A stretch of 64,000 nt of DNA, from contig OY726560.1 of the NCBI GenBank assembly GCA_963383645.1, positions 81,759,593-81,823,592 on the forward strand, written 5' to 3'. The first letter of the stretch is position 1. Each line of letters opens with the position of its first letter. This document shows, in pieces, positions 47,050 through 57,665 of this stretch. The translations under genes and the position numbers were made by a program. The DNA comes from Muscardinus avellanarius. Taxonomy: Eukaryota > Chordata > Mammalia > Rodentia > Gliridae. The notes beneath the pieces are model-generated. The model searched no databases and had not been told where the DNA came from. It worked only from the letters and a program-made list of their open reading frames with translations.

Positions 47050-47200
47050 GATTTTGCTGCATGACCATGCTTCCAGTACTTGGGAGGCTAAGCCAGAAGG
47101 ATCTCAGGTTCAAGGCCAATTATCGAGATCCTCAATAACTAAGTGAGACCCTACTAATTCAAAATAAAAAGGAAGGAACAAAAGGGGAAAGTGCTAGTGC
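47050..47200 (+). mobile_element. B1-like SINE monomer
   Basis: tgaccatgcttccagtactt, gggaggctaagccagaagga, taactaagtgagaccctact and an A-rich tail. No dID half. Confidence 0.68.
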
Positions 47201-47204
47201 AGAT

Positions 47205-47793
47205 CTGGAGCAGGCTGTGGTGGCTTCCTGACATAGGCTGGACAAACAGCTTTGGTCTGATTCCTGCTATTTGATCCCCTGCGCTGCCAGGTCTGGTAAC
47301 TGCATGCCACTATGGTTTCTGTGTCTGTTTCTATCTTGATCTAAGTCTATTGTCTTAGTCTTTCTCTTTATAAAAACCCGCTTAAGCCCTCCAGCCCCCT
47401 CCTCATGCTGCAGGTCTATCTTGTCTATCTTTGAGCTATAATCACTGATTGAAGCCCAACATCTCCCCAGAGATGAAGAGCTTGGATTGCTTGTTTCCCA
47501 GTTGCCAATCTCTGCCTACCAGCCAAGAGATCTCAGAGCTCCTTCAGGACCATTGTGCCTACATGTCTAGGTGCTCCAAAGTTCTAAAATTGTATGCTTT
47601 GAGCATCTGGCCCCTCTCATGATTGTGGTTACTCCTTTGGGGTCTGTACCACCACATTGAAGTGGGTACTGCTTCTGGGCCCCCCTTATGCCCACATTTC
47701 CTCATCGTGCTGTAGTTCCTTGGGCCACAAGCTGAGATTATGAGTAGCAAGACTAGACTCCTGAGTAATGAGCCAACGTGCTTCTCATTGCAT
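47205..47793. other. Unassigned DNA with a TATA-like motif
   Basis: tataaaaacccgctt near 47370 followed by C-rich sequence recalls an LTR promoter. No LTR ends are visible, so I make no call. Confidence 0.3.
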
Positions 47794-47807
47794 CATGCTC
47801 TATCTTT

Positions 47808-47999
47808 TTTTTTTTTTTGGTGGTACTGGGGTTCCTGGAAACCCTTCTACCTCCAGGCTACACTCCCAGACCTATTTTTTATATTTTCATTTGGAAACAG
47901 GGTCTCTTAAGCCAGCACAGCTGGCTTCGAACCGGCGCGATCCTCCTGTCTCTGCCTCCCAAGCGCAGGGATTACAAGCGTGAGCCACCACGCCCGGCT
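47808..47999 (-). mobile_element. B1-dID SINE, variant subfamily, young
   Basis: ggtggtactggggttcctgg, acccttctacctccaggcta, gtctcttaagccagcacagc, cgaaccggcgcgatcctcct. It keeps several CpGs and has a perfect 14-bp duplication, catgctctatcttt (47794 and 48000), so it is probably recent. Confidence 0.92.
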
Positions 48000-48059
48000 C
48001 ATGCTCTATCTTTCATTTCCTGGATGGCCTGGGACTGCCACTTATCACCAGTGTAAACG

Positions 48060-48190
48060 TGGGCAAATTTCTACTTCTCTGGGAAACATTCACACTGAAA
48101 AAATAATCAGGATGATAATATTAACCTCACAAAGTCTCTAGGAATGTTAAAACAGTTTGTGATACATACTTGGTCCTCAAAAAATGTTTT
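48060..48190 (+). mobile_element. MIR SINE remnant
   Basis: cttctctgggaaacattcac, aggatgataatattaacctc, tacatacttggtcctcaaaa. Confidence 0.6.
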
Positions 48191-49654
48191 CTCCCACTCA
48201 AAGACTCCTTTTCTTACTTCTCATCTTTTGTTTACTAGTAACCTGCTTTCTCCCCATGCTAACTAATGCCAAAAAGTGTTCATTTCAGGTCAGGGCTAAG
48301 TGCTACATTTATGACTTGGCATTATGCAGCAATATGAACCAGCTCTATCTTGACTCTCTACTGAACTAACAACTCATTGGAGTTTTCACTTAAAGACATT
48401 AATCTGGGTAAGTCCTGGGGATGTTTGGGAATGGAGATGGCATGTCTTTAGAGCACATGGTCATTGATAAGTACATTACTAAATGGAACCAGTTGGCAGT
48501 AGTTTCAAGGTCCCACCAAACCTTTCTTGGCCTGTTTTCTCACTCCTGAAAGAATGGCATGATGATCCTCTTTTATGAAAATTTAAAAGCAAAAACAAAA
48601 AACAAAAATACCCATATGGAACAAAATCTAATGAGATCTCTTTACTGAACCATCTCAGGAAATGGAAGCAGCCCCTGTGGTGCTTAATCTCCTTAGGAAC
48701 AGTCAGTTTACTTGATGCCTGCTTCCACCTGGCACCCATGTATGTTATCATACTTTGACCTCAAAAAAACCTGGATGTGGGAATTTAAAACCCTTTTTTA
48801 AAAAAGGGAAATGGAGTCTCAGGCTAATAAATTTCATTAGGTGAAGTGATCAGGTGGTGGAGCTGGCTTTAAGTGCAGTGAATTTGATCTGAAGGCCCAT
48901 AGTACTTCATACTGTGGCCTCTCAGTGGACCAGGGACAGGAATGTGGCAGAGTCATCCAACTGGGTGTGAAACAGTGGACAATGAGACATGCAGGTGACA
49001 TCAGCATTCTTCTAAGTCAGTAGTGTTCAATTGGGATATTAAAATGACTTTAATAATCATCATAACTCCATAATCATATGCCTGGAGGTTTTTCTGCACA
49101 GGGTGATAATTCACAGGGATGAGTATCAGAAGCTTGGGGTGATCCCTGATAGTCTCCCCTTCTTACTGGAAACTCCTGTGCCCCTGACTAAGATGTGGAC
49201 ATGCTGAAAATCCCAAACCCTCTCCTTGTGAGACTGGCCTCATGGAGTTCTTTGTGACTGAGTCTGTGTGAGATGAGTGTCATCAAGTGGTTCTCCAGCA
49301 TCCCAGTTCCCTAGATTCTGGAGATGGTCCAGACGAAGTTCTTGCAGCCTCTAAGCTTAATAAGGTTGCTTTTCTACTAAGCAATACGGGTGCTTTTCTA
49401 ACAATAAGGGTGCTTTTCTACTAAGCACCCTTATTGGCTATTGGACCTTTCCAACAATGTGCTTTTTGAATATGTAAAGTACTCATTGGATAATATTTAC
49501 CTTACTCTATGATGTCTATATTTACTGACTAACCAAAGGAGTAAAGGAGATTAATAATCAGGGTCTCCTTTTCCATTTGTATTTTCACTCATTCCTAAAA
49601 TAGAGCTGAGTGATTAAAATGTATCAGATAATACAGGAGAACTTACATTCCTCA
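48191..49654. other. Mostly unassigned DNA
   Basis: Contains a weak antisense MIR piece at about 48775-48900 and the tandem hairpin repeat at 49359-49435. No gene recognised. Confidence 0.4.
49359..49435. repeat. Three short tandem repeats ending in a perfect hairpin
   Basis: Units start at 49359, 49383 and 49403, each with the pattern aata(a/c)gg(g/t)tgcttttcta. The last unit forms a perfect 13-bp stem (aataagggtgctt / aagcacccttatt) with a 7-nt loop. Confidence 0.9.
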
Positions 49655-49780
49655 CTCACCTTTATAGGTGTTATTGTTCCTCATTTATAGCCAGGGAAAA
49701 TGAGGCACAAGAGCCATAAATTATTTGCCCAAAGTCATAGGATTCACAGAAGTTGAACCTGGAATCAGATTTTGTTGGCA
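49655..49780 (-). mobile_element. MIR SINE remnant
   Basis: ttattgttcctcatttatag, aaaatgaggcacaagagcca, gcccaaagtcataggattca, agttgaacctggaatcagat. Confidence 0.72.
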
Positions 49781-49959
49781 CATACTGACCTCTGCATAAA
49801 AGCTCTTTGGCAGGAGAGTAGGGTATGTAAGTAGGTCCTTGGTTCTGGGCCAGGCAGGGCAGGGTCTCTCTACAGGCCAAATGTGTACATTGATGTGCAT
49901 GACCTGTGGGATCATGGGCAGGGGCAGGGTCCATAGCCCTTCGGAAGCCCAGTCTCATT

Positions 49960-50085
49960 TGCTCAATGAGATGGTAATAATGCCTCCCTCACAGTGGTGC
50001 TGGGAGGATGAGATGAGATGAGGTGCTTCACGTGCAGACACAAGTACAGTGTCTGTGCAGGTAGCGGTCATAGGTGGCAGGGTGA
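49960..50085 (+). mobile_element. MIR-like remnant
   Basis: aatgagatggtaataatgcc, gctgggaggatgagatgaga, acaagtacagtgtctgtgca. Weak. Confidence 0.5.
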
Positions 50086-51581
50086 TTATTTTATAAACAT
50101 TGTTTCTGATACTGACTTGTGAGGCTAGATAAAGATTCTACTAGAGAGATTCTTGGGGCTTAATAACCAACTGTATGGCTAAATCAAAGTTATAAATTTT
50201 CATTCGCATCTTTAGTTGTCTTTACTTTGTACCAGTTAAATGAATCCATACGTTTTATGATTATCAACTTGGTGATAGTCTTAAATACCATGCCTTGGAT
50301 CTAAAGTCATATACCTGGAGGTTGAGGAGGAACAGAGAAAGCTCATTATTCAGTCAAAAACTGTAAAATCCAGATATGTTTTACTGATGATTGAGAATCA
50401 GCGCTTTGAGGACATATATTAGTTTGGGGTTCAAATGTGAGCTGCCTTGTTTGCAAATGGAAAGGCTTACTTGGAAAGAAGAAAGCTATTCAATGGGTCA
50501 ACATATTTCATTAATACATTCTCATTGAACATAAACCCTCTCAGCATACCACTGAATGGCAGTGGTGACATTATTAGTGCAAAATTATTGCATTTGGGGT
50601 AAAGTCTTCTTGGATTAAAACTGTTTTCTGAACCCACTTCCCTATCCAGTCTTCCTGAAAGTAACCTTATCTTGAAAGTAAAGAAATTTGAGGACTTAGA
50701 GCTACAAGCGTGTGCAGCACTCATGTTTTCAATCACGTAGATTGCATGGTATCTTCAGCAGCTAAACAGGGCTGGCTGCATCCATCAGAGTCAAAACCTG
50801 GAGTCATACTGTTCCTCTCTTTTGTTACTATGTAACTGAGACAATCCTGGGAGCACAGAGGCAATGAATGTTGGAATGTCTCAGCTTTTGTCACCATAAA
50901 AAAGGTGATGGGGGATTTGAAGTGTTCAGGAAGTAAGCAGTGGAGTTGTAAGTGAAGCTTCTTCAGGGAGTAAATCTGACATGGGGAGAGGCGGTCCTGT
51001 CCACTACTATTAGATCTCTTCCTGTTTTCACTGGGCCCTCTCTCCGCATGCCCATTCAGGCTGCTGTGCCGAATTCTTTATGACATGTGTTCAGTCTGAC
51101 CACTATAGAACTGACAGCTTGACTTTGAAAGCAGATGAGAGGTTCCCTCCCTACTCTGACGAGTGTTCGGAGAGCCAGGAAAACACCGGAAGCTCAGACA
51201 GGCTGCTCCTCATTCTCAGGAAGCAGAGACATGCTTTCAAAGGGATGTCTAAATCATCTGCTCTATTAAGGCATCACATTTTTGCTCAAATTGTACCAGA
51301 CTTTTTTTTTTTGTCCTGGAGAGACAGGGAGTTTGCAAAGATGTCAAACTGCATAAAGCTGCAGCACAACACAGCATCAAAGACATTATATGTGCCTGTC
51401 ACTTTCTGAGGCAGAAGTTGCCATGAATATACCCAGTGAGTGATGTGGAATCCAAACACCACTGGTACTTGTGCCATTATAAACAGGCTAATGCATTGGT
51501 GAGAGTTATGGTGGTTCTCTCTGACCCTGGGCATCTATTTTTTCTTTCTCACCTATAATGTAGCCAGCAAGACAGGCAAGA

Positions 51582-51588
<7 letters not shown>
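50086..51588. other. Unassigned DNA
   Basis: A plus-strand frame of 109 codons at 51080-51409 has no recognised domain and no clear splice-site context. Confidence 0.4.

Positions 51589-51622
<34 letters not shown>
51589..51622. repeat. (CA)n microsatellite
   Basis: Pure CA run. Confidence 0.97.
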
Positions 51623-51626
<4 letters not shown>

Positions 51627-51691
51627 TACACACTTGGAGCACTTTGGTCAAAGCCTGATGGATCACAGGAATTAAAATATTAACAATTCAT

Positions 51692-51868
51692 CTAGGTGTG
51701 GTGGCACACACCTGTAATCCCATACTTGCAAGGAAGATCACAGATTTGAGGCCAGCCTCAGCAACTTAGCAAAACCCTATTTTGAAACAAAAAATAAAAT
51801 ACTGTGGGGGTGTAGCTTGGAGGCAGAAAGCCCATGGGTTCAGCCTCCAATACATACATATATATGTA
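51692..51868 (+). mobile_element. B1-dID dimeric SINE
   Basis: ctaggtgtggtggcacacac, gaggccagcctcagcaactt, gggggtgtagcttggaggca, ggttcagcctccaatac. Confidence 0.85.
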
Positions 51869-52128
51869 TTAGCTATTGGAATAGGAAGATAAATGAACAC
51901 AAGGGAATTTCTAGAGTTGGCATGGAAATATATGTTTGTTTGTTTTTTTCAGGCTAGAAGCTCCTGGGAAAATGACTGCAAGCATGGGTGAGTTCAACAT
52001 ACAGGAAAATTCAACAAGGTCTGCTGCTGCTGCTGATTGGTAAATACAAATTCAGGTCCTTAATAAAAAACAAAAGAATTATATTCTAAGAATTTTTGTA
52101 AAAAGTTTAGTGATTCTATGTGTTATTG

Positions 52129-52175
52129 ATCATCCATCCATCCATCCATCAATCTATCCATCCATCCATCTCTCC
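52129..52175. repeat. (ATCC)n microsatellite
   Basis: Imperfect tetranucleotide run. Confidence 0.95.
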
Positions 52176-52584
52176 ATATATCTAACTGTATCATCTATAC
52201 ATCATCTTTTTGTACACAGACACATATGATTTACCTTTCCAAATGTCAGCATATACAAAGAGAAACAGAATGTTCATATTTTGAAGAAATACAAGGATAC
52301 TATAAAACAAAATTTAAAATAATGAAAATTCATATGCACATATTTGCTCTTTTAGAAACTCCTCTTGTGCCCACACTCTGCCCTTGTCTTTCTCGAAGGT
52401 TACAGCAGGCTGGTTGAGAGCATAAAGGTGTCCCAGAAGAGCAAGTAATAAGGCCAATGTCGGAGTCAAGCTGGGAGGGAGACATCCACGTTTCCTCTGG
52501 GAATTATATGAACTTTTGAGATGTGATACTTGACAGGTCTTGGCAGTGAAAAACATGATGTTTCTAATTATTAAATGTTTATTG

Positions 52585-52675
52585 AATATGGGAGGGAGGG
52601 AGAAAGAGAAAGAAGGAGGAGGAGGGGGAGTAGATGGAGGAGGAGAAAAGAAAAAGAGGAAGAAGACAGAAGAAA
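52585..52675. repeat. Purine-rich low-complexity tract
   Basis: GGA/GAA-rich run on the plus strand. Confidence 0.85.
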
Positions 52676-52910
52676 GTTGTTGGAGTTCTGACAAGATACA
52701 TAACTAAGCCATCCAAAAACTAGGAATATTAAATTGCTCAACATGAAAGCTTGCTTTCTCTGCCTTGTTTGAAGTGGACATTCAATATGGACTCAACTGA
52801 TTAATACAGCAATAAGACAAATGGAACTTTAACCTTTTAATTGCTCAGTTACTGGTCAAAAAATAGTGGCTGGCTACCAAAAGCTAATGCTTGTCTGCAA
52901 CTGGGTGGCT

Positions 52911-53120
52911 CCTTCCTTCCTTCCTTCCTTCCTTCCTTCCTTCCTTCCTTCCTTCCTTCCTTCCTTCCTTCCTTTTATCCTCCTCCTCCTCCTCCTTCTC
53001 CTCCTCCTCCTCTTCCTCCTCTTCCTCCTCCTTCTCCTCCTCCTCCTCCTTCTCCTCCTTTTCTTCTTTTCTTTCTTTTCTTTTCTTTTCTTTTCTTTTC
53101 TTTTCTTTTCTTTCTTTTTT
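52911..53120. repeat. Compound polypyrimidine repeat (CTTC)n-(CTC)n-(TTTTC)n
   Basis: A pure (TTCC)n block (52911-52974), then after one A (near 52977) about 140 nt without a purine: (CCT)n followed by (TTTTC)n. Apparent acidic or serine-rich frames here are artefacts of the repeat. Confidence 0.97.
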
Positions 53121-53303
53121 GTGGTGCTGAGGATTGGCCCAGGGACATTCTACCTCCAAGCTAAACCTCCAGCTCAATTTTTTATTCTTTATTTTGAAAC
53201 AGGGCTTCACTAAAGTAGCTGAGGCTGGCCAAAGATCTGGATCCTCCTGTCTCAAACTCCCAAGTACTGAGATTACAAGCATACACCACCACTCCTGGCT
53301 CTG
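53115..53303 (-). mobile_element. B1-dID dimeric SINE
   Basis: tttttgtggtgctgaggatt ... accaccactcctggct. Its poly-T end merges with the polypyrimidine tract and may have seeded the TTTTC part. Confidence 0.87.
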
Positions 53304-54037
53304 GATAGCATTTTTCAAAAAGATAAATCTATTTATTTTTTATTTGTTCTTCACTGACAGCTACCTAGAGGACATAGCTTGAACATGTTACTTTTAACTT
53401 ACTTATAGATTGTTCTCACTAACTATAAAGCCTATAGCATATAAAATATACATATATAGATATGTATATCATAACTATAATTAAGAAAAATGTTAAAAAG
53501 TTAAAAAAAAACTATCTAAAAAGACCAAGCAATCATTCTTAAAAGTATTAAGTTCACTGTTGATAATGTTGAATAAGTACAAATACCCTATTATAGAAAT
53601 GTTGTTCGATATATTCTATAGGCACAGAATGGTGTCTAGGGGTAGCAGCCAGCCATCACAACCTAGACATGATGCCGCTGACCTTGGGCAGAGCTCACAG
53701 TGGTTTGTTTCCTGACCATGGTTGAGCAGCCTGACTCAGGTCCATGGGTCTGGTCTTCTTCCCATTGGCTGAAATTTCCCTGCCTGGTTCTCATCTTCTT
53801 TAATCCAGTCCAGAACATGAACATGATGTTGGCCCATGTCTACTTACCTTGCCTGAGGATTCAGTTTGAGGATCATCATCCTGGTTGCTGCCCTGACTCT
53901 GCTGAGCCCATGAAAGACAAAGGCAGGAAGTTCTCTCTGCTTTGCCCAGCACACAGGAAAATCCATGGTTACACAGTGAAAATGCAAAGCACCACTTTAT
54001 AGTAAAAGCTTCTAGTCATTTTGAACATAAGCTGATA
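53304..54037. other. Unassigned DNA
   Basis: A 100-codon plus-strand frame at 53700-54002 has no recognised domain. Confidence 0.4.
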
Positions 54038-54350
54038 AAACTTCTACAGATTGAGTATCGTTAATCCAAAATCTGGAATCTTAAGTGCTCCAAAGTTTGA
54101 AACTTTTATTTAGTACCAAAGTAATACAAATGAAAAATCTCACACCTGTTTGACCTTGTGTCAAATACACTAAAAATGGAAGGGCACTAAAATGTTGTAT
54201 AAATTTGTGTATTATAGGGTGTTAATTTATGGTTTAACTTGACTACTATCCCAGATATATTTCACTATGTATATACAAATATGCCAAAATTTGAAAAAAA
54301 GTTACCAAATATGAAACACTTCTGGTTTCAAGTGTTTTGGAAACGGTGTA
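54038..54350 (-). mobile_element. Ancient DNA transposon (non-autonomous), family not named
   Basis: cagattgagtatcgttaatc and ccaaaatctggaatcttaag at one end, agatatatttcactatgtat, and caaatatgccaaaatttgaa and cacttctggtttcaagtgtt at the other. The ends are partly inverted. It is the same family as 59158-61436, in the opposite orientation. Confidence 0.6.
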
Positions 54351-54890
54351 CTGAGCCAGGACTCAGAAGATGGGGTGTGGCTGGATCAGTTCTGGTCAAG
54401 AATGATTCATGGGTGGCCTCGCAGGGTATAGTAACCTTCATCTCTAAGAAGTGCATTTCTGCAGGCAGTGTATAGTGACAGGGCTACTCTGTTTGCCTTA
54501 CATTGGTCATGGAAGCTATCCTATCCTAGAGGAAACCTCTATTCTGAGCTCCATAAAGCAATACTACTAAGTCCCAACTGCAGCGTGGTTCATGCTCTAG
54601 GTGTGTGGCTTGCATCAGAGAAGGCAGTTCCAGAGCAAACACAGAAAGGTGCCTGTGCAGGCCAGATCTGAGCTCAACTCTCCATGAAGGTGATCAAAGT
54701 GTGGTCAGGAGACCTTTGGGGTCTCTGGGGTCTTTGAGGTAGAAACTTTTCAGAGTGATACTGAGACATTTTTTCACTCTGCTCATGGCTTGTCTTTGGA
54801 GCTTTTTAGAGGATACATGATGTTTTTGCAACAGATTGAATACAAAAAGGCATGAGAATCTTCTGCTATCAGCCACACATGAAAATAACT
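54351..54890. other. Unassigned DNA
   Basis: No recognised element or gene. Confidence 0.4.
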
Positions 54891-55110
54891 GTAAAGATGG
54901 AAGAGAGTGATACCTTCATATATGGACATAATATTATTTGGTCCATCTCCTTCCCCAGATCCCCTCCCTCACCTCCCACCTCATCCCTAATTCCCTTCCA
55001 CTATTGTACTGGTCTATTCCTTTTCATCATAAAGTCATTGTGCATCTATGAATGTATCACTTCGAATCTCACTGTGATATATAATTATACCACACAAACA
55101 AAATTGTAAA
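54891..55110 (-). mobile_element. L1 3'UTR fragment, antisense
   Basis: tggacataatattatttggt followed by a C/T-rich tract and tttcatcataaagtcattgt. Assignment rests mainly on the C-rich 3'UTR pattern. Confidence 0.45.
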
Positions 55111-55226
55111 AAAGATTCGAAGTTTAATAAATATACTAATTTGAGAGAATTAGAAAAAATTAAAAAAATAAAGACCTAACAAAAAGTAAAACAGTGTCAG
55201 GATTATTAGGTATATTTTTTTATTTT

Positions 55227-55239
55227 AAAAGTCATTATT
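55227..55239. repeat. Target-site duplication of copy D, left
   Basis: aaaagtcattatt here and at 57997-58009 (its A's merge with the tail). Confidence 0.9.
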
Positions 55240-56032
55240 GACTTCCGGGAAGATGGTGACCGAGAAAAGTGGGACTTAAGAGCCCCGCTAACAACAAATC
55301 TCCATTACCACAAAATCAGCGCCTTTCATAGCCAGAAAACACCATCACCAGTGAAACAAAAAATCACCAGGCTCCAGAAAGAAAGCGGACTGAGAGCAGA
55401 GCCACAGAAGAGATACACCGGCCTCGCGCCCGAGGACGCGGCAGACGCGGAAGCAGCGCCATATTGCCGGCGGCACCGGCGAATTCACGGGACGGCTACA
55501 GCAAGCCAAGGTGAGCCACTGTGGAACAGCCAGGCGGGATTTCTCTGTGCAGAGGGCACCTAAAGCTCCAAGTGGCCGAGCTCAGCACACGCTGCAGGGA
55601 TTCAGAGTAGAAATCAAAACCAAGAAGAAAAATGCCAGCCCCACAGCCGAGGGCTTAGCAGCAGCGCCATATTGCCACAGGCAGCAGTAGCACCGAATTC
55701 AGCGAGGCCAGTACAGCTACATCTGCGTACTCAAGAACAGTGAGTCAAATTGCGGGCCACATAGGAGAAATCCCAGTACTGTACTCCCTGGGACTTGACC
55801 CAGTGGGGGAAGGGCGGTGGCAGAGATATCACACCATAGGAGAACGTGCAACCTGGCACCCCCCACAGTCTAAAGCAGCCTCTATCGACTCTCTGGGTCG
55901 GAGACTCTGTGATACAACCCAGTAAAGGAGTAGTGGGGTCTGAGACACTACTGAGTCGAGATCCAGAACACCTTAAGTGAAGTCATAGTGACCCAAGGGA
56001 AGAACCCAGAGAAGGCACAAACTTCCGAAATT
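55240..56032 (+). promoter_or_regulatory. 5'UTR/promoter region of copy D with two ~208-bp monomers
   Basis: Starts gacttccgggaagatggtga with AAGATGG at 55250-55256 (YY1-like). gcagcgccatattgcc occurs at 55453-55468 and 55661-55676, 208 bp apart, each followed within about 15-20 bp by a gaattca motif, so there are two imperfect tandem units. Tandem 5'UTR monomers are known as promoters of mouse L1; use as a promoter here is inferred. Rich in CpG. Confidence 0.68.
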
Positions 56033-56950
56033 ATGGGAAAGAGGAATAATACTGGAGCAATGAATGCCCACAACCCCACAGCATCAGAACCCGATAAAAC
56101 AGAAAATCAGAGATTTCTAGAAGATCAAATCAGGAAAATAACTGTAGAAATAATAGAGGTCCTTCGAAAAGAACTCAGAGAGAGCCAAAAAGAGATAAAG
56201 GATGCAATTAATGAAGTAAAGGCCTCAATTCAAAGCATAAACAACCGATTAGACCACATGGAGAACAGAATCTCGCTCTTAGAAGATGATCATTCCAAAA
56301 ATGAACTCATAGTTTCTAATCTAGAAAAAAATATCCAACAGCAGGAATCTGATATTGAAGAAATATGGGCCAATTTTAAGAGAGCTAACCTAAGAATAAT
56401 TGGAATAGAGGAGGGAAAAGAAAGTGAAACCAAAGGGATTAACAATCTCTTCAAGGAAGTAATAGCAGAAAATTTTCCAAACATAGAGCAAGAGGTTGAT
56501 ACAAAGGTCCAGGAAACTTATAGAACTCCCTTTAGACAGGATCGGAGAAGAGGATCCCCACGCCACATAATTGTCAAAATGACCAATGTGGAAGCCAAGC
56601 AGAGAATCTTAAAGGCAACAAAAGCAAAGGGCCAAGTGACATTCAGAGGCAAACCAATTAGAATCACTCCAGACTTCCCAAACCAAGTCATGAGAGCCAG
56701 AAGGGCTTGGAGTAACATATTCCCAATTCTGAAAGAAAACAACTTCTAGCCAAAAATTTCCTACCCAGCAAAACTTTCTATCAAATTAGATGGAGAAATA
56801 AGAAGCTTCCATGACAAACAGAAACTGAAGGAATTTATGTCTTCAAAACCAGCACTAGAGAAAATACTCAAAGAGATTAACTACAAAGAAGAAATAGGTA
56901 ACACACTCCAGAACTAGAGAAACAAGATTTTCCATTCAACAGACAACTAA
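56033..56950 (+). pseudogene. L1 ORF1 (copy D), two premature stops
   Basis: 305 codons from the ATG of MGKRNN to the stop at 56948-56950. An upstream in-frame GTG (55988) is not a likely eukaryotic start. Domain order: basic N-terminus, coiled coil (about residues 25-110), RRM (NLRIIGIEEGKESETKGINN), and C-terminal domain (RRGSPRHIIVKMTNVEAKQR; FRGKPIRITPDFPNQVMRAR). L1 ORF1p forms trimers that coat L1 RNA in the cytoplasm. Only two defects are seen, both CAG-to-TAG changes compared with the other copies (one at 56747-56749, one near 56914), so this copy is nearly intact and fairly young. Confidence 0.9.
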
Positions 56951-57665
56951 GATTGGTTATCTGTGGAGATTCATTATTTATGTTAGTCTTTTACCTATCT
57001 CTAAAGGGTATTGTTTGCCTTTATTGTTCTTAATTTTTAGGATTTCTAGTTGGAATATTAATATACCTTCAGATATAGCAATTGGAAATATTTTATCCCA
57101 TTCTATTAGTAACTGTTAACTCTGCTTACATTGTCTTTGGATATACATTTTTTTTTTATTTTTTAGGGAGTTTGTATACTTTTCTGTTGCCTGTGCCATT
57201 GAAATCATAACCAAGAAATCACTGCCTATTTCAATGTTGTGAGGTTTAATGACCCAGATTTTCTCCTAAAAGTTTATAGTCTTAAGATTTATATTTAGGT
57301 CTATTATCTATTTTGAGTTAATATTTGTATATGGTGTTAGGTAAGGGTCCAATTTTATTCTTTTCCATGTAATTATTATTTTTTTAACAATATTTAGTTA
57401 AAAGATTAATATTTCCACCACCAAATGTTCGTGGAAACCTTGTCAAAAATAACTTGACAATATAGGGAGGAATTTAACTCTAGGCTTTTATTTAACTCCA
57501 ATGGTTTATATATCTGCCTTTAGAATAGTACTACACTGTTTCAATTATTGTAGCTTTATATGGTTTGAAATCAGAAAATATATATCTTCTAGCTTTGTTC
57601 TTTTTCAAGATCATTTTGGGTACCTAGAGTCCATATTCCATATTAGGATAGATTTTTTTCTGAAA
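56951..57665 (-). other. Inverted L1 ORF2 3' fragment of copy D
   Basis: On the minus strand it follows the last part of L1 ORF2: gcacaggcaacagaaaagta, gaatgggataaaatatttcc, tgaggt..gatttc segments, and ccttacctaacaccatatac. On the plus strand it shows tcaattattgtagctttata, the usual antisense-ORF2 signature. It starts right at the ORF1 stop. It resembles old L1 ORF2 more than the ORF2 pieces at 15558 or 63566. Confidence 0.82.

Noticed and set aside
47365..47460. LTR promoter with TATA box
   Set aside because: Only a TATA-like string and C-rich text; no LTR borders, polyA signal pair or target duplication are visible.
52129..52175. CRISPR-like regular repeats
   Set aside because: Simple microsatellite without spacers, in a mammalian genome.
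52841..53318. Several 80-144-codon frames rich in S, P, L or E/K
   Set aside because: They translate the CTTC/CTC/TTTTC repeat and the adjacent SINE.
54345..54375. Gene-like frames in the 53.7-54.5 kb region
   Set aside because: Short frames overlap an old DNA transposon and unassigned DNA. No domain or exon structure is seen.
55988..56032. Upstream extension of ORF1 in copy D (and the same in copies A and C)
   Set aside because: It begins with GTG, not ATG, at this position. The next in-frame ATG gives MGK, which fits known L1 ORF1p starts.
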